Shown here piece after piece: positions 26,661-37,351 of a DNA stretch of 64,000 nt. Numbering within the stretch: the stretch's first letter is position 1; each line of letters starts with the position of its first letter. A program made the translations under genes and the position numbers. Origin of the DNA: Saccharothrix deserti (lineage in GTDB: Bacteria; Actinomycetota; Actinomycetes; Mycobacteriales; Pseudonocardiaceae); NCBI RefSeq assembly GCF_009769385.1, contig NZ_VKAB01000008.1, forward strand, positions 62,001 through 126,000, given 5' to 3'. The notes beneath the pieces are model-generated. The model was not told where the DNA came from, ran no database searches, and was given only the letters and a program-made list of their open reading frames with translations.

Positions 26661-28854
26661 CGTGTCCCGGCTGGTCCGCGAGTTCGCCGTGGCCCAGCTG
26701 CTCGGCGAGCTTGCGCAGCAGGTCACCGGCCGCGTCGGCGATGACCGTGCCGGGCGGGAAGATCGCCGCCGCGCCCGCCTCGCGCAGCGCGTCGAAGTCC
26801 TGCGGCGGGATCACGCCGCCGACCACGATCATGATGTCCTCGCGGCCCAGCTCGGCCAGCGCCGAGCGCAGCGCGGGCACCAGCGTGAGGTGACCGGCGG
26901 CCAGCGACGACACCCCGACGATGTGCACGTCGGCCTCGACGGCCTGGCGGGCGACCTCGTCCGGGGTCTGGAACAGCGGGCCGACGTCCACGTCGAAGCC
27001 GAGGTCGGCGAACGCGGTCGCGATCACCTTCTGGCCGCGGTCGTGCCCGTCCTGGCCCATCTTGGCGACCAGGATGCGCGGACGGCGGCCTTCCGCCTCG
27101 GCGAACGCCTCCACCACCTCACGGGTGGCTTCCACGTTGGACACGGATCCGGCCTCCTCCCGGTACACGCCGGTGATCGTGCGGATCTGCGCGGAGTGCC
27201 TGCCCCACACCTTGCCCAGCGCCTCGGAGATCTCGCCGACGGTCGCCTTGGCGCGGGCGGCGTTGATGGCCAGCTCCAGCAGGTTGCCGTCCGAACCGGC
27301 GGCGTTGGTCAACGCGTCCAGCGCCGCGTCCACACCGGACTGGTCGCGTTCCTCGCGCAACCGGGCCAGTTTCGCCAGCTGCTGCGCGCGCACACCGGCG
27401 TTGTCCACCTTGAGCACGTCGATGTGCTCGTCGAACTCCACCTGGTACTTGTTCACGCCGATCACCGGCTGCCGACCGGAGTCGATGCGCGCCTGGGTGC
27501 GCGCGGCGGCCTCCTCGATGCGCAGCTTCGGGATGCCCGCGTCGATGGCCTGCGCCATCCCGCCCGCGGCCTCGACCTCGGTGATGTGCGCCCACGCGCG
27601 GTGCGCCAGGTCGTGGGTGAGGCGTTCCACGAACGCGCTGCCGCCCCACGGGTCGATCACCCGCGTGGTGCCCGACTCCTGCTGGAGCAGCAGCTGGGTG
27701 TTTCGGGCGATGCGCGCGGAGAAGTCCGTGGGCAGCGCCAGCGCCTCGTCCAACGCGTTGGTGTGCAACGACTGCGTGTGCCCCTGGGTCGCGGCCATCG
27801 CCTCGACGCACGTGCGGGCGACGTTGTTGAACACGTCCTGCGCGGTGAGCGACCAGCCGGACGTCTGGCAGTGCGTGCGCAACGACAGGGACTTCGGGTT
27901 CTTCGGGTCGAAGCCCTTGACCAGCTTCGCCCACAGCAGGCGGGCCGCGCGCAGCTTGGCGACCTCCATGAAGAAGTTCATCCCGACCGCCCAGAAGAAC
28001 GACAGCCGGGGCGCGAACGCGTCGACGTCCATCCCCGCGTCACGGCCCGCGCGCAGGTACTCCACGCCGTCCGCGAGCGTGTACGCCAGCTCCAGGTCGG
28101 CCGTCGCGCCGGCTTCCTGCATGTGGTAGCCGGAGATCGAGATGGAGTTGAACTTCGGCATCCGCTGCGAGGTGAACGCGAAGATGTCGGAGATGATCCG
28201 CATCGACGGCTTCGGCGGGTAGATGTAGGTGTTGCGGACCATGAACTCCTTGAGGATGTCGTTCTGGATGGTCCCGGCGAGCTGCTCGGGCGCCATCCCC
28301 TGCTCCTCGGCCGCCACCACGTACAGCGCCAGGATCGGCAGCACCGCGCCGTTCATGGTCATCGACACGCTCATCTTGTCCAGCGGGATGCCGTCGAACA
28401 GCTGGCGCATGTCGTAGATCGAGTCGATGGCCACGCCCGCCATGCCCACGTCGCCGGCCACCCGCGGGTGGTCGGAGTCGTAGCCGCGGTGGGTGGCCAG
28501 GTCGAACGCGACCGAGAGGCCCTTCTGACCGGCCGCGAGGTTGCGGCGGTAGAAGGCGTTGGACTCCTCGGCGGTGGAGAACCCGGCGTACTGCCGGATG
28601 GTCCACGGCTGGTTGACGTACATCGTCGGGTACGGGCCGCGCAGGAACGGCGCGATGCCGGGGTAGGTCTCCAGGAAGTCGAGGCCCTCGGTGTCCGCGG
28701 CCGTGTAGACGGGTTTGACGCCGATGCCTTCCGGCGTCTCCCACATCAGCGCGTCCGCGCCCTTGCCGGTCGCCTCCTGGAGCGCGGCTTGCCACTGCGC
28801 GGCGGTGGCGGTCGTGGGCTCCCCGAGGTCGACCTCGGCGAAGTTCGGGATCAT
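26653..28854 (-). CDS. mutB: Methylmalonyl-CoA mutase large (catalytic) subunit
   Basis: 733 residues. Adenosylcobalamin-dependent isomerase that converts (R)-methylmalonyl-CoA to succinyl-CoA. The TIM-barrel half includes [20 protein letters not shown], the active-site Tyr/His region, [13 protein letters not shown] and [19 protein letters not shown]. The C-terminal cobalamin-binding domain begins near residue 600 with [17 protein letters not shown], where DGHDRG supplies the cobalt-ligating His, then [11 protein letters not shown] and [10 protein letters not shown]. Start ATG overlaps the mutA stop (ATGA). Receives methylmalonyl-CoA made by AccA/AccD/AccE, after epimerisation. Confidence 0.97.
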   Translation of the reverse strand: MIPNFAEVDLGEPTTATAAQWQAALQEATGKGADALMWETPEGIGVKPVYTAADTEGLDFLETYPGIAPFLRGPYPTMYVNQPWTIRQYAGFSTAEESNAFYRRNLAAGQKGLSVAFDLATHRGYDSDHPRVAGDVGMAGVAIDSIYDMRQLFDGIPLDKMSVSMTMNGAVLPILALYVVAAEEQGMAPEQLAGTIQNDILKEFMVRNTYIYPPKPSMRIISDIFAFTSQRMPKFNSISISGYHMQEAGATADLELAYTLADGVEYLRAGRDAGMDVDAFAPRLSFFWAVGMNFFMEVAKLRAARLLWAKLVKGFDPKNPKSLSLRTHCQTSGWSLTAQDVFNNVARTCVEAMAATQGHTQSLHTNALDEALALPTDFSARIARNTQLLLQQESGTTRVIDPWGGSAFVERLTHDLAHRAWAHITEVEAAGGMAQAIDAGIPKLRIEEAAARTQARIDSGRQPVIGVNKYQVEFDEHIDVLKVDNAGVRAQQLAKLARLREERDQSGVDAALDALTNAAGSDGNLLELAINAARAKATVGEISEALGKVWGRHSAQIRTITGVYREEAGSVSNVEATREVVEAFAEAEGRRPRILVAKMGQDGHDRGQKVIATAFADLGFDVDVGPLFQTPDEVARQAVEADVHIVGVSSLAAGHLTLVPALRSALAELGREDIMIVVGGVIPPQDFDALREAGAAAIFPPGTVIADAAGDLLRKLAEQLGHGELADQPGHDG

Positions 28855-30641
28855 CGCTGGACTCCAAGAGCCTCGAACGTGTGCTCCAGCACCTCTAGTG
28901 CCGGGCAGCCGGTGAACACGTACTCGTCGATGTCCTGCCCAAAAGGACTGGCGCTGGACTTCTTGCCCGCCAACAGGATGCGCTCGGCGCCGGCGGCTCT
29001 GAGTGCTTCGGCGACGGGCGCGGCCAGCTCGGCGTAGCTCGTCTCGCTGCCGCACAGGCACGCGATCCGGGCGCCGCTCTCGCGGAACCGCTCGACCACG
29101 TCCTCGACCGTCTTGGTGGGACCGGCGTTCGGCGTCTCGATCCCGCCCGCCTGGAACAGGTTCGCCGCGAACGTGGCCCGCGCGGTGTGCGCGGCGACCG
29201 GGCCGAGGGTGGCCAGGAACACCTTGGGACGCTCCGGGCTCGCGTCGGCCGCGTCCCGCAGCGCCTCGTAGTCCTGGGCGTACCGGATGCGCGGCAGGCC
29301 GCCACTCGGCTCCTCGGGAGCCGGCTGCCGGACCACCGGCTGCTCGCCGGGGTTCGGGAACTCGCTGACGCCGGTGATCGCGTCGGACCGGTCGGCCAGG
29401 TTCGCCCGGCGGTTCTCCCAGGTGACCGCGATCCGGTCCGCGACGAGGTCGAACGCCTTCGGCAGCCCGCCCGCGGCCTCGATCTCCCGGAACCACGCCC
29501 ACGCGGCGTGCGCGAGGTCGTCGGTGAGGCGTTCCACGTACCAGGAGCCGCCCGCCGGGTCGATCACGCCGGCCAGCTTCGACTCCTCCAGCAGCAGCGA
29601 CTGGGTGTTGCGGGCGATGCGCCGGGAGAAGTCGTCGGACAGGCCGATCGCCGCGTCGAACGGCAGCACGGTCACCGCGTCCGCGCCGCCGAGGCCCGCG
29701 CCGAAGCACGCCAGGGTGGTGCGCAGCATGTTCACCCACGGGTCGCGGCGGGTCATCATCGCGGGCGACGTCACCGCGTGCTGGAGCTGCGCGCTCGGCG
29801 CTCCGGCGACCTCGGTGACCCGCGCCCACAGCCGCCGTGCGGCCCGGAACTTGGCGATGGTGAGGAACTGGTCGGCCGTCGCCGCGTACCGGAACTCCAG
29901 CAGCCGCGCGGCTTCCGCGACGCTCAGCCCCGCCTCGGTCAGGTGCCGCAGGTACGCGACACCGGCCGCGAGGGACGCGCCCAGTTCCTGCGCGTCCGAG
30001 CCGCCGGCCTCGTGGAACGGCAGGCCGTCCACCACGACCACGCGCAGCTCGGGGAACTCACGGGCCTTGCCCAGCAGCTCGGTCAACGCCTTGAAGTCGG
30101 CCGGCTGCCCCGTGCGCGCCTGGACACCGAGAGGATCAGCGCCGACGTTGCCCCGCACCTCGCTCGCCAGCACCGGCCGCCGGTCCCAGACCCGCAGCAT
30201 GGCGCGGCCGGCTTCGAGGAAGTCCGCGCCCCCGTCGACCACGACCGGCGCGAGGTCCAGGTAGACGTCGGCCAGCACGTCGTCGTAGGTGGTCGGGTCG
30301 AGGCCCTTCAGCCACAACGACGTGACGCCGTTCTCCAGGTCGGCCATCACCGCGTTGCGGTCCGCGACCCGGTGCTGCTGGCGCACGTCCCAGCCCTCGA
30401 CCGCGCCCTGCGGGCGACCACCGCGGGTGAACGGGGCCAGGCCCGGGAAACCGGCGTCCGGCACCTGGTCAGCCGAGGTGTAGAGCGGCTGCACGTCGAT
30501 GCCGTCGTAGGTGGTGGTGATCAGCGACCCGAAGTCCGCGCCCGACTTCCGCAGCACGCCCCGGACCAGCTCAAGCCACTGCTCGCGGTCAGGGGTGGGG
30601 AACTCGGCTGCCAGCGCCAACTCTCCTGACGGCTCCATCAT
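28851..30641 (-). CDS. mutA: Methylmalonyl-CoA mutase small subunit
   Basis: 596-residue non-catalytic partner of MutB. It has the same overall layout, a barrel-like domain ([67 protein letters not shown] in outline) and a C-terminal domain, but the cobalamin motif D-x-H-x-x-G is absent: at its place stands [16 protein letters not shown]. This loss defines the small subunit. First gene of the mutA-mutB-meaB operon. The promoter should lie in the 84 bp before the divergent kinase gene; no cobalamin riboswitch is visible there. Confidence 0.95.
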   Translation of the reverse strand: MMEPSGELALAAEFPTPDREQWLELVRGVLRKSGADFGSLITTTYDGIDVQPLYTSADQVPDAGFPGLAPFTRGGRPQGAVEGWDVRQQHRVADRNAVMADLENGVTSLWLKGLDPTTYDDVLADVYLDLAPVVVDGGADFLEAGRAMLRVWDRRPVLASEVRGNVGADPLGVQARTGQPADFKALTELLGKAREFPELRVVVVDGLPFHEAGGSDAQELGASLAAGVAYLRHLTEAGLSVAEAARLLEFRYAATADQFLTIAKFRAARRLWARVTEVAGAPSAQLQHAVTSPAMMTRRDPWVNMLRTTLACFGAGLGGADAVTVLPFDAAIGLSDDFSRRIARNTQSLLLEESKLAGVIDPAGGSWYVERLTDDLAHAAWAWFREIEAAGGLPKAFDLVADRIAVTWENRRANLADRSDAITGVSEFPNPGEQPVVRQPAPEEPSGGLPRIRYAQDYEALRDAADASPERPKVFLATLGPVAAHTARATFAANLFQAGGIETPNAGPTKTVEDVVERFRESGARIACLCGSETSYAELAAPVAEALRAAGAERILLAGKKSSASPFGQDIDEYVFTGCPALEVLEHTFEALGVQR

Positions 30642-30725
30642 GCTCCGCAGTGTTACTCACGAGTAGGACGGCGGCTATGTGAGGTTCACCGCCGTGAACG
30701 ATGCAGATCCCAGTCTTCCACGCTG

Positions 30726-32435
30726 GTGGATGATGGCGGAGTGCAGGAAGAGCGCCCAGTTACCGACCATGACCGCCTCATTGCCGGTCGTTACCGCCTG
30801 CGGCACGTCCTGGGGCGCGGCTCGATGGGCACCGTGTGGGCCGCGCACGACGAAGTCCTGCGACGGGACGTCGCGGTGAAGGAGATCCTGCGCCCGCCCG
30901 GCACCCCGGACGTCGAAGCCGAACTGCTTCGGGAACGCACGCTCCGCGAAGCCCGTTCGGCGGCGGCGCTCGCGCACCCGAACCTGGTGACGCTGTACGA
31001 CGTGGTGCAGGTCGACGGTGATCCGTACGTGGTGATGGAGCTGGTGCCGTCGTCGTCGTTGGCGGAGGTGGTGCGGCAGCGCGGGCCGTTGACCGACGTG
31101 CAGGGCGCGGTCGTGGCGGACGCGGTGGCCGCGGCGCTGGAGGCCGCGCACCGGGCTGGGATCACGCACCGGGACGTGAAGCCGGGGAACGTGCTGGTCG
31201 CCGACGACGGCCGGGTGAAGCTGACCGATTTCGGCATCGCCCGCAACGTCGCCGAAGCCACCCTGACCAGCCGCGGGATCACGTTGGGGACGCCCGCGTT
31301 CATCGCGCCCGAGGTGGCGGCGGGTGCGGCGGTGTCGTTCGCGGCGGACCAGTGGTCGTTGGGTGCGACGCTGTTCGCGGCGATGACGGGGCAGCAGCCG
31401 TACGAGGGCGCGAACGTGCTCCAGACGATCAACCAGGTGGTGCACGGCGACGTGCCGTCGGCGGCGGCTTGCGGTGCGTTGGAGCCGGTGGTCGCGGGGC
31501 TGATGACCAAGGCGCCCGACGAGCGGATGACGTTGGCCGAGGTGCGCCGGTTGGTCCGGCCGCTGCTGCCCGAGGTGGGGACCGATGTGTTCCCGGCGTC
31601 GGCGCCCACCAGGCCGGTGGTGGAGATCGCCCGCCCGCCGCTGGTCAAGCGACCGATCCCGCCGGACACCCCGTTGGCCGCCGATCCCGGCCCCCTGCCG
31701 TTCGCGGTGGCCGACGCGCCGACCCGTGAGCTGCGCGGTCGTCCGGTGGTGAGCGTGCTGGTGGCGTTGTCGGCGGTGGTGCTGTTCGCGATCGGCAGCG
31801 TGTCTGGGTTCGCGTTGACCAGGACTGTGGCCGGCGCACCGCTGCTGCCGCCGCCAACGCAGAGCACCCCGACCCTGCCCGCGATCACCGACACGCAGTC
31901 ACTGCACCCCATCACCGCGTCGGCTGCCACGGCGAACGGTGAGCAGGGTGCGGAGTTCACGATCGAGGTGGGGCCGGACTGGACCAGTTTCCTGGAGCAG
32001 CGGACCAACAACGGGCTCGGGCCGAGCACGGTCGTGCACCTCGTCGCGCCGACCGGGTTGTACGAGGTGACGGTGCAGCGGTTCCCGGGCTACTACGAGC
32101 AGCGGAACACGATCAGGGACTACATCGGGCTGGTGCGGTCGCGGTGGGCGGCGGGGCAGTACTTCGGCGAGGCGCAGGAGGCGACCGACGTCCTGCCGCC
32201 GGGTGGGTCGGAGGCCGCTGTGCAGTTCAGCTACCGGACCGTGGAGCGTGCCACCGAACTCGCGCGCGGTGTCCCGGATCCAGGCTCTGACCTGCGACGC
32301 AGCCGGTATTCACGCGTGCTGCCGCGTGGGGCCGACCTGTGGGTGGTGGAAGTCGTCGTGCCGACGGAACAGGAGGAAATGGGCCGGGACCGGCTGTTCA
32401 ACACCATCGCGAACACGTTCAGCGTGAAGGATTAG
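30726..32435 (+). CDS. Transmembrane Ser/Thr protein kinase
   Basis: 569 residues, PknB-like. The kinase domain (about 20-280) has the Gly-loop VLGRGSMGTVW, catalytic Lys in VAVKEIL (about K52), THRDVKPGN (catalytic Asp about 150), TDFG, and GTPAFIAPEVAAG with the activation segment. A Pro-rich juxtamembrane follows, then one transmembrane helix VVSVLVALSAVVLFAIG (about 335-355) and an extracytoplasmic domain of about 200 residues with no PASTA repeat (FTIEVGPDWTSFLE..., VEVVVPTEQEEMGRD). The sensor ligand is unknown. GTG 30,726 is the most upstream usable start; GTG 30,741 is also possible. Confidence 0.92.
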   Translation: MDDGGVQEERPVTDHDRLIAGRYRLRHVLGRGSMGTVWAAHDEVLRRDVAVKEILRPPGTPDVEAELLRERTLREARSAAALAHPNLVTLYDVVQVDGDPYVVMELVPSSSLAEVVRQRGPLTDVQGAVVADAVAAALEAAHRAGITHRDVKPGNVLVADDGRVKLTDFGIARNVAEATLTSRGITLGTPAFIAPEVAAGAAVSFAADQWSLGATLFAAMTGQQPYEGANVLQTINQVVHGDVPSAAACGALEPVVAGLMTKAPDERMTLAEVRRLVRPLLPEVGTDVFPASAPTRPVVEIARPPLVKRPIPPDTPLAADPGPLPFAVADAPTRELRGRPVVSVLVALSAVVLFAIGSVSGFALTRTVAGAPLLPPPTQSTPTLPAITDTQSLHPITASAATANGEQGAEFTIEVGPDWTSFLEQRTNNGLGPSTVVHLVAPTGLYEVTVQRFPGYYEQRNTIRDYIGLVRSRWAAGQYFGEAQEATDVLPPGGSEAAVQFSYRTVERATELARGVPDPGSDLRRSRYSRVLPRGADLWVVEVVVPTEQEEMGRDRLFNTIANTFSVKD

Positions 32436-32448
32436 TCAGCCCGCGCAG

Positions 32449-33744
32449 TCACAGAAAAGCGCGCAGCAGAGCAGAGCCGGAGAGTTGGGCGCAGTGCGGC
32501 AGGAGCGCGGGCCACAGAGGCCATGTCCGCGGGTCACGTGGATCCCGGCCCAAGACAACCTTGGTAAGCATTTCCAGGCGCACGTCGTCGTAACCTGAGG
32601 CTTGACGCAGGTTGGCGTCACGCACCAAAGGGTGGAGTACAAGCGCGTTCGCCTGGTAGTCGATCAGTCCGAGGCTGCGCAGGTCCTCCACCAGGAAGGT
32701 GAGCTGCTGGGCAGTGATCCCGGCGAACACGTCGGAGTCCGCGAGCACTGCGGCGTCCAGCAGTTCTACCGGGACCGGTGCGGGCGCGAAGTTGGACAGC
32801 AGCCTCAGCAGCGGACGGGCCAGTGGTTGACCGCGCTTCGCCAGCAGGTCGAGCGACAGCTCCCAGGTTTGCGCCAACGTTTTGTGTTCGCCCAGTTCAG
32901 CGCCGTCCGCAAGCGCTTGGCTGTACTCGGCGAACGTCCGGGGCTGGACGGTGCCCGGCAGCCGGACCGCCTGACTGGTGGAGCGCAGGTAGTGCCCCGC
33001 GAGGTAGAGGGCCAACGGCAGGCCACCCAGCAGTTCGGCCAGGTCACGGGCATCCGCCTCGGCACCCGCGCAGGGTGCCAAGTCGAGCAGTACCGCCGCC
33101 GCGTCCTCGGCATTGAGCACGTCGACCGTGATGAACGTGCGATCGCCCCACTCCAACCGGCGGCCGTCGCGGCTGGTGATCAGCACCGTCCCGGTGGATC
33201 TCGGTGTGCGCAGCCAGCCGCGTCCAGTGGCGACGCGTTCACCGTTGGGCGCGAGGACCTGCGGGTCGTCGGCGTTGTCCAGGATCAGCAGCCAGGGGTT
33301 CGTGCGGGTGTCCAAGGCCCGCCACAGCACCTCCGGCGCCGAACTCGCGCCTGACCAAGCGTTTCGGGCGGCCTGCTCGTCCGCACCCGCGCGCAATGCC
33401 ACCTCGCGGAGGCCTTCGGTGACGTTCGTCGCGCTGCTCGCGTCGACCCACCAGACCTCGACGCCCGCCTGGCGCGCGAACTGCACCGCCACGGTCGTCT
33501 TGCCGTGACCGCCGTTGCCGTGCAGGACGACGACCTGACCGCCCAGGTCAACGGCCGCCGCCAGCTCCGCGAGCAGGTCGTCCCGGCCTCGGATCGGGTG
33601 CGTCACTTCCTCCGGCACAACCAGCGTCGCCAGGCCGGGGCTCGGGGACGGCGAAGTGTTGACGTACAGATCACGGGCAGCCTGCTGGACTGTCGATCGG
33701 TCGAATGCCACGCCGGACTGCTCCACCCGCCAAGCTTGCCCCAT
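32449..33744 (-). CDS. NB-ARC-type ATPase, apparently truncated at its C-terminus
   Basis: 431 residues from ATG 33,744; a further open stretch upstream is only the shadow of the PNP gene. The N-terminus resembles actinobacterial signal ATPases ([17 protein letters not shown]). P-loop [19 protein letters not shown]; Walker B-like [26 protein letters not shown] sensor; [17 protein letters not shown] (the NB-ARC GLPLA motif); winged-helix region about 320-400. Relatives continue with several hundred residues of TPRs, but here the frame stops after [17 protein letters not shown], 14 bp beyond the kinase stop. It may be a decayed STAND regulator. Codon use is somewhat less GC-biased than neighbours. 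Confidence 0.75.
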   Translation of the reverse strand: MGQAWRVEQSGVAFDRSTVQQAARDLYVNTSPSPSPGLATLVVPEEVTHPIRGRDDLLAELAAAVDLGGQVVVLHGNGGHGKTTVAVQFARQAGVEVWWVDASSATNVTEGLREVALRAGADEQAARNAWSGASSAPEVLWRALDTRTNPWLLILDNADDPQVLAPNGERVATGRGWLRTPRSTGTVLITSRDGRRLEWGDRTFITVDVLNAEDAAAVLLDLAPCAGAEADARDLAELLGGLPLALYLAGHYLRSTSQAVRLPGTVQPRTFAEYSQALADGAELGEHKTLAQTWELSLDLLAKRGQPLARPLLRLLSNFAPAPVPVELLDAAVLADSDVFAGITAQQLTFLVEDLRSLGLIDYQANALVLHPLVRDANLRQASGYDDVRLEMLTKVVLGRDPRDPRTWPLWPALLPHCAQLSGSALLRAFL

Positions 33745-33886
33745 CGCAGTAGCTACCCGGCCGCACCAGTGCGGGCAACGCGCACGGTTCGGCAACTCCG
33801 TGCGCCATGTGGTGCCGACCTCATTGCCGGAAGAGCGGGCAGCGGGGCTGCGGCAACGCGCGGTGGCGGATATTAGGCTCGCGGCC

Positions 33887-34699
33887 GTGACCGCTATCAG
33901 TGAGAACACCACGCCCGAGGCCTTGGCCACCGACGCGGCCAAGGCGCTGGCCGAGCGGACCGGGGTGGCCAAGCACGACATCGCCGTGGTCCTCGGTTCG
34001 GGTTGGCGGCCGGCCGCCGACTTGATCGGCGAGCCCGCTGCCGAGGTGCCCATGGGTGAGCTGCCCGGGTTCGAGGCGCCCACCGCCGTCGGCCACGGCG
34101 GCACCGTCCGGTCGGTGCCCGTCGGTGACAAGAACGTGCTGGTGATGCTCGGCCGGACGCACGGCTACGAGGGCAAGGGCGTGGCCAAGGTCGTGCACGG
34201 CGTGCGCACCGCCGCCGCGGCGGGCGTCGGCACGGTGGTGCTGACCAACGCGGCCGGCGGGTTGCGCGAGGGCATGTCGGTCGGCCAGCCGGTGCTGATC
34301 AGCGACCACCTGAACCTGACCGCGTCGTCCCCGCTGGTCGGCGCACGGTTCGTGGACCTCACCGACCTGTACTCGCCGCGCCTGCGCAAGCTCGCGCGGG
34401 AGATCGACTCGTCGCTGGAGGAAGGCGTCTACGCGGGTCTGCCGGGGCCGCACTTCGAGACGCCCGCCGAGATCCGGATGCTGCGCACGGTCGGCGCGGA
34501 CCTGGTCGGCATGTCCACCGTGCTGGAGGCCATCGCGGCGCGCGCGGAGGGCGTGGAGGTGTTCGGCCTGTCGCTGGTGACGAACCTGGCCGCGGGCATC
34601 ACCGGTGAGCCGCTCAACCACGAAGAGGTGCTGGAGGCGGGCCAGGCGGCGGCGAGCCGGATGGGCGCGCTGCTGCGCGAGCTGGTGGACCGGGCTTAA
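33887..34699 (+). CDS. deoD: Purine-nucleoside phosphorylase (trimeric, class II)
   Basis: 270 residues. Phosphorolytic cleavage of inosine/guanosine-type nucleosides to base and ribose 1-phosphate. Signatures: [15 protein letters not shown] (phosphate loop), [53 protein letters not shown], and SLVTNLAAG with the base-contacting Asn. I chose GTG 33,887 because it gives the usual length. Followed 32 bp later by pmmB, as in Rv3307-Rv3308, which suggests joint salvage of ribose 1-phosphate. Confidence 0.94.
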   Translation: MTAISENTTPEALATDAAKALAERTGVAKHDIAVVLGSGWRPAADLIGEPAAEVPMGELPGFEAPTAVGHGGTVRSVPVGDKNVLVMLGRTHGYEGKGVAKVVHGVRTAAAAGVGTVVLTNAAGGLREGMSVGQPVLISDHLNLTASSPLVGARFVDLTDLYSPRLRKLAREIDSSLEEGVYAGLPGPHFETPAEIRMLRTVGADLVGMSTVLEAIAARAEGVEVFGLSLVTNLAAGITGEPLNHEEVLEAGQAAASRMGALLRELVDRA

Positions 34700-34731
34700 G
34701 AACCGACGTATTCCTCTGCAGCGGAGGTTCG

Positions 34732-36357
34732 ATGAACAACAGCCTGACCCCGGCGTTGCGCGACGCGGCGTTCCGCTGGATCGCCGACGACCCCGACGCG
34801 GGGACGCGGCTGGAGTTGCAGACCGTCCTGGCGCGCGCGATGGGCGGGGACGCCTCCGCCGCCGAGGAGTTGGCCGACCGGATGGCGGGGCCGTTGACGT
34901 TCGGCACGGCGGGGTTGCGCGGTCCCGTGCGGGCCGGGCCGAACGGGATGAACCGGGCCGTGGTCATCCGCACCACGGCCGGGCTCGCCGCGTGGCTCAA
35001 GGCGCACGGGCACGTCGGCACGGTGTTCGTCGGCCGGGACGCGCGGCACGGGTCGGAGGACTTCGCCGAGGCGGCGGCCGGTGTGCTGGCGGGTGCGGGT
35101 TTCACCGTGCGGGTGCTGCCGGGGCCGTTGCCGACGCCGGTGTTGGCGTTCCTGGTCAAGCGCCACAACGCGGTGGCGGGCGTGCAGATCACCGCGTCGC
35201 ACAACCCGCCCGCGGACAACGGCTACAAGCTGTACCTGGCGGGTGGTGGGCAGATCGTGCCGCCGGAGGACCGGGAGATCGAGGCGGCGATCCGGGGTGT
35301 GCCCGCCGCCGTGTCGGTGCCGTTGTCGGACGACTACCTGCCGGTGTCGGACGCGGAGGTGGACGAGTACCTGGAGCGGGTCGCTTCGCTCCCGAGTGGT
35401 TTGTCGCGTGACCTGCGGGTGGTGTTGACGCCGATGCACGGTGTCGGCGGGGCGACGGCGGTCGAGGCGTTGTGGCGGGCCGGGTTCACCGACGTGCGGG
35501 TGGTGCGGGAGCAGGCCATGCCGGACCCGGACTTCCCGACGGTGGCGTTCCCGAACCCGGAGGAGCCGGGTGCGGCGGACCGGGTGTTGGAGCTGGCGGC
35601 GGCCGAATCGGCCGACCTGGCGATCGCGCTCGACCCCGACGCGGACCGGTGTGCGCTGGGCGTTCGGGAGCGGGACGGGTCGTGGCGGATGCTGCGCGGC
35701 GACGAGACCGGCGTGCTGCTCGGGTCGCTCGTGCTGTCCACTGTGGACAGTGCGGATCCGTTGGTGGCCACCACGATCGTGTCGTCTTCGTTGTTGAAGT
35801 CGATCGCGGCGGCGCACGGGGCGCGTTACGCGGAGACGTTGACCGGGTTCAAGTGGCTGGTGCGCGCGGGCGAGGGTTTGGTGTTCGCGTACGAGGAGGC
35901 GTTGGGCAACTGCGTCGACCCGGAGTACGTGAACGACAAGGACGGCATCTCGGCGGCCGTGGTGGCGTGCGACCTGGCGGCCGGGCTGAAGGCGTCCGGC
36001 CGCTCCCTCCTGGACGCGCTGGACCAGCTCGCCGTCGACCACGGCCTGCACCTGACCGACCAGGTCTCGCTGCGGTTCACCGACTTGAGCCGGATCGGGG
36101 CGTTGATGGCCCGGTTGCGCGCCCAGCCGCCCGAGGGCTTCGCGTTCGAGGACCTGCTTCCCGAGGCCGACGTCGTCCGGCTCACGAAGGAAGGCGTGCG
36201 GGTGGTCGTGCGGCCGTCCGGGACGGAGCCGAAGCTCAAGGCGTACCTGGAGGTCGTGGAACCGGTGTCCGACGACCTGCCTGCCGCCCGCGTACGCGCG
36301 CAAGGCCGGTTGACCGAACTGCGGGCTCAGGTGTCGGACCTGCTCACGACGCCATAG
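34732..36357 (+). CDS. pmmB: Phospho-sugar mutase (phosphomannomutase/phosphopentomutase-like)
   Basis: 541 residues of the alpha-D-phosphohexomutase superfamily. FGTAGLRGPVRAGPNGMN for entry; active-site Ser156 in QITASHNPPADNGYKLY; metal loop ALDPDADRCALGV; sugar loop and specificity region GFKWLVRAGEGLVFAYEEALG; C-terminal phosphate loop VRPSGTEPKLKAYLEV. Length and its place after the nucleoside phosphorylase fit the mycobacterial PmmB type; a phosphopentomutase role converting ribose 1-phosphate to ribose 5-phosphate would complete nucleoside salvage and is my inference. Start behind GCGGAGG. Confidence 0.92.
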   Translation: MNNSLTPALRDAAFRWIADDPDAGTRLELQTVLARAMGGDASAAEELADRMAGPLTFGTAGLRGPVRAGPNGMNRAVVIRTTAGLAAWLKAHGHVGTVFVGRDARHGSEDFAEAAAGVLAGAGFTVRVLPGPLPTPVLAFLVKRHNAVAGVQITASHNPPADNGYKLYLAGGGQIVPPEDREIEAAIRGVPAAVSVPLSDDYLPVSDAEVDEYLERVASLPSGLSRDLRVVLTPMHGVGGATAVEALWRAGFTDVRVVREQAMPDPDFPTVAFPNPEEPGAADRVLELAAAESADLAIALDPDADRCALGVRERDGSWRMLRGDETGVLLGSLVLSTVDSADPLVATTIVSSSLLKSIAAAHGARYAETLTGFKWLVRAGEGLVFAYEEALGNCVDPEYVNDKDGISAAVVACDLAAGLKASGRSLLDALDQLAVDHGLHLTDQVSLRFTDLSRIGALMARLRAQPPEGFAFEDLLPEADVVRLTKEGVRVVVRPSGTEPKLKAYLEVVEPVSDDLPAARVRAQGRLTELRAQVSDLLTTP

Positions 36358-36676
36358 CGATCAGCAGGCACAGCACGGCGACGACGAGCGCACCGCCCGC
36401 CACCAGGTAAGGACGCCTGGTCGGCGGGCTCACCGGCCGCTGCCGGTTCTGGGTCACGGCGGCCACCGAGATCCGGCCCGCGATGTAGCTGATCGTGCAC
36501 AGCGCCACACCGGTCGCCAGGATCATCGTGTTGACGTCCCACGGGCTGTGGTCGGCCCCCGGCCACAACGCGATGAAGACCAGCGGCAGGCCGATGAGCC
36601 CGACCCCGATGCCGACCCCGGCCCCCCAGGTGATCCGCCGGTTCCGCTTGATCGTGGCGATGCTGCGAGTGTCCAT
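36344..36676 (-). CDS. Small integral membrane protein
   Basis: 110 residues from ATG 36,676 behind GGGAGGGAG. Three hydrophobic segments: about 20-40 (WGAGVGIGVGLIGLPLVFIA), 52-72 (MILATGVALCTISYIAG) and 92-108 (LVAGGALVVAVLCLLIA), with a basic cytoplasmic N-terminus. No family recognised. Its 3' end overlaps the pmmB 3' end by 14 bp in convergent orientation. Confidence 0.7.
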   Translation of the reverse strand: MDTRSIATIKRNRRITWGAGVGIGVGLIGLPLVFIALWPGADHSPWDVNTMILATGVALCTISYIAGRISVAAVTQNRQRPVSPPTRRPYLVAGGALVVAVLCLLIAMAS

Positions 36677-36898
36677 GACTCCCTCCCGGTCACTACTACT
36701 GAGGACGTGCGGGGACCACACCGGTTGCCGTGCCCCTTTTGTCGATCTTCCTACGACTGCCGCCCGGCCCGTGACCCGGCCACCCGCCGAAGCCTCTGAC
36801 CTGCGAATTCCTCGGATGACGCGCCACCACCGGACCTCACCCGAAGCCCGATGCTACCGAGCTTGCGCGTTCACCGGGTGCCCGGCAACCTGACCGGT

Positions 36899-37120
36899 GT
36901 GCCCCGCCTGCTGATCGTCCACCACACGCCGTCGCCCGCCATGCAGGAGCTGTTCGAGGCGGTCCTGAGCGGGGCGACGGATCCGGAGATCGAGGGCGTC
37001 GAGGTGGTCCGCCGGCCCGCGTTGGGCGCGACCGTGACGGACGTGCTGGAAGCCGACGGCTACCTGCTCGGCACGCCCGCCAACATCGGGTACATCAGCG
37101 GGGTCAACGCGAAGAAGTAG
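36899..37120 (+). pseudogene. 5' half of split flavodoxin-like / NAD(P)H-dependent FMN reductase gene
   Basis: The first 68 residues of a flavodoxin-fold protein: RLLIVHHTPSPAMQELFEAV is the FMN phosphate loop region (T-P-S-P) and GYLLGTPANIGYISG the isoalloxazine loop. After Gly the frame passes into element DNA and stops five codons later (VNAKK). The rest of the gene lies at 46,897-47,145, and joining the two at the GG core restores an uninterrupted frame of about 149 residues. GTG 36,899 is the likely start by comparison with the intact element copy at 37,590. Confidence 0.92.
37100..37120. other. attL, element arm
   Basis: GG core at 37,100-37,101, then GGTCAA and the arm CGCGAAGAAGTAG (37,108-37,120). 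The arm is the exact reverse complement of the arm in attR. To the left of the core lies host gene sequence (GGGTACATCAGC). Confidence 0.88.
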
Positions 37121-37123
37121 CGT

Positions 37124-37351
37124 TCACTCGGCCTGCTGCTCACCACGACGCGTGATCGCACGCCTGCCACCTGCAAGTTTCTCGGCGACAGTCCAGGACC
37201 GGGTTCGACGCAACGCCTCAGCAGCGACCTTGAGGTCTTCCGCACCGCCGCGCTCGTAGACGCGGTGCAGGAAGCGCAACGCCATCCACTTGGCGACGAG
37301 ACCGGACAGCGTCGTCGTCACGACGACCGCAGCGACCCACCAGACTGACAT
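37124..37351 (-). CDS. Small single-pass membrane protein at the element left end
   Basis: 75 residues from ATG 37,351 behind GGGGTG. One N-terminal transmembrane segment (VWWVAAVVVTTTLSGLVA) followed by a charged cytoplasmic part (LHRVYERGGAEDLKVAAEALRRTRSWTVAEKL...) with helical pattern. No family recognised. It reads outward, toward attL; in the circular form this direction leads straight across attP into the integrase gene, about 55 bp away, so the two may share a transcript only when the element is excised. Confidence 0.6.
   Translation of the reverse strand: MSVWWVAAVVVTTTLSGLVAKWMALRFLHRVYERGGAEDLKVAAEALRRTRSWTVAEKLAGGRRAITRRGEQQAE

Noticed and set aside
30642..30725. Cobalamin riboswitch before mutA
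   Set aside because: The 84-bp gap is too short and no B12-box-like conserved core could be found.
33745..34131. N-terminal extension of the NB-ARC gene
   Set aside because: The extra residues overlap the nucleoside phosphorylase gene and show no family similarity; ATG 33,744 precedes the conserved part.
37099..37103. Alternative crossover points within the GGGG run of attL
   Set aside because: Shifting the core by one or two bases breaks the reading frame of the rejoined gene and the symmetry of the attP arms.
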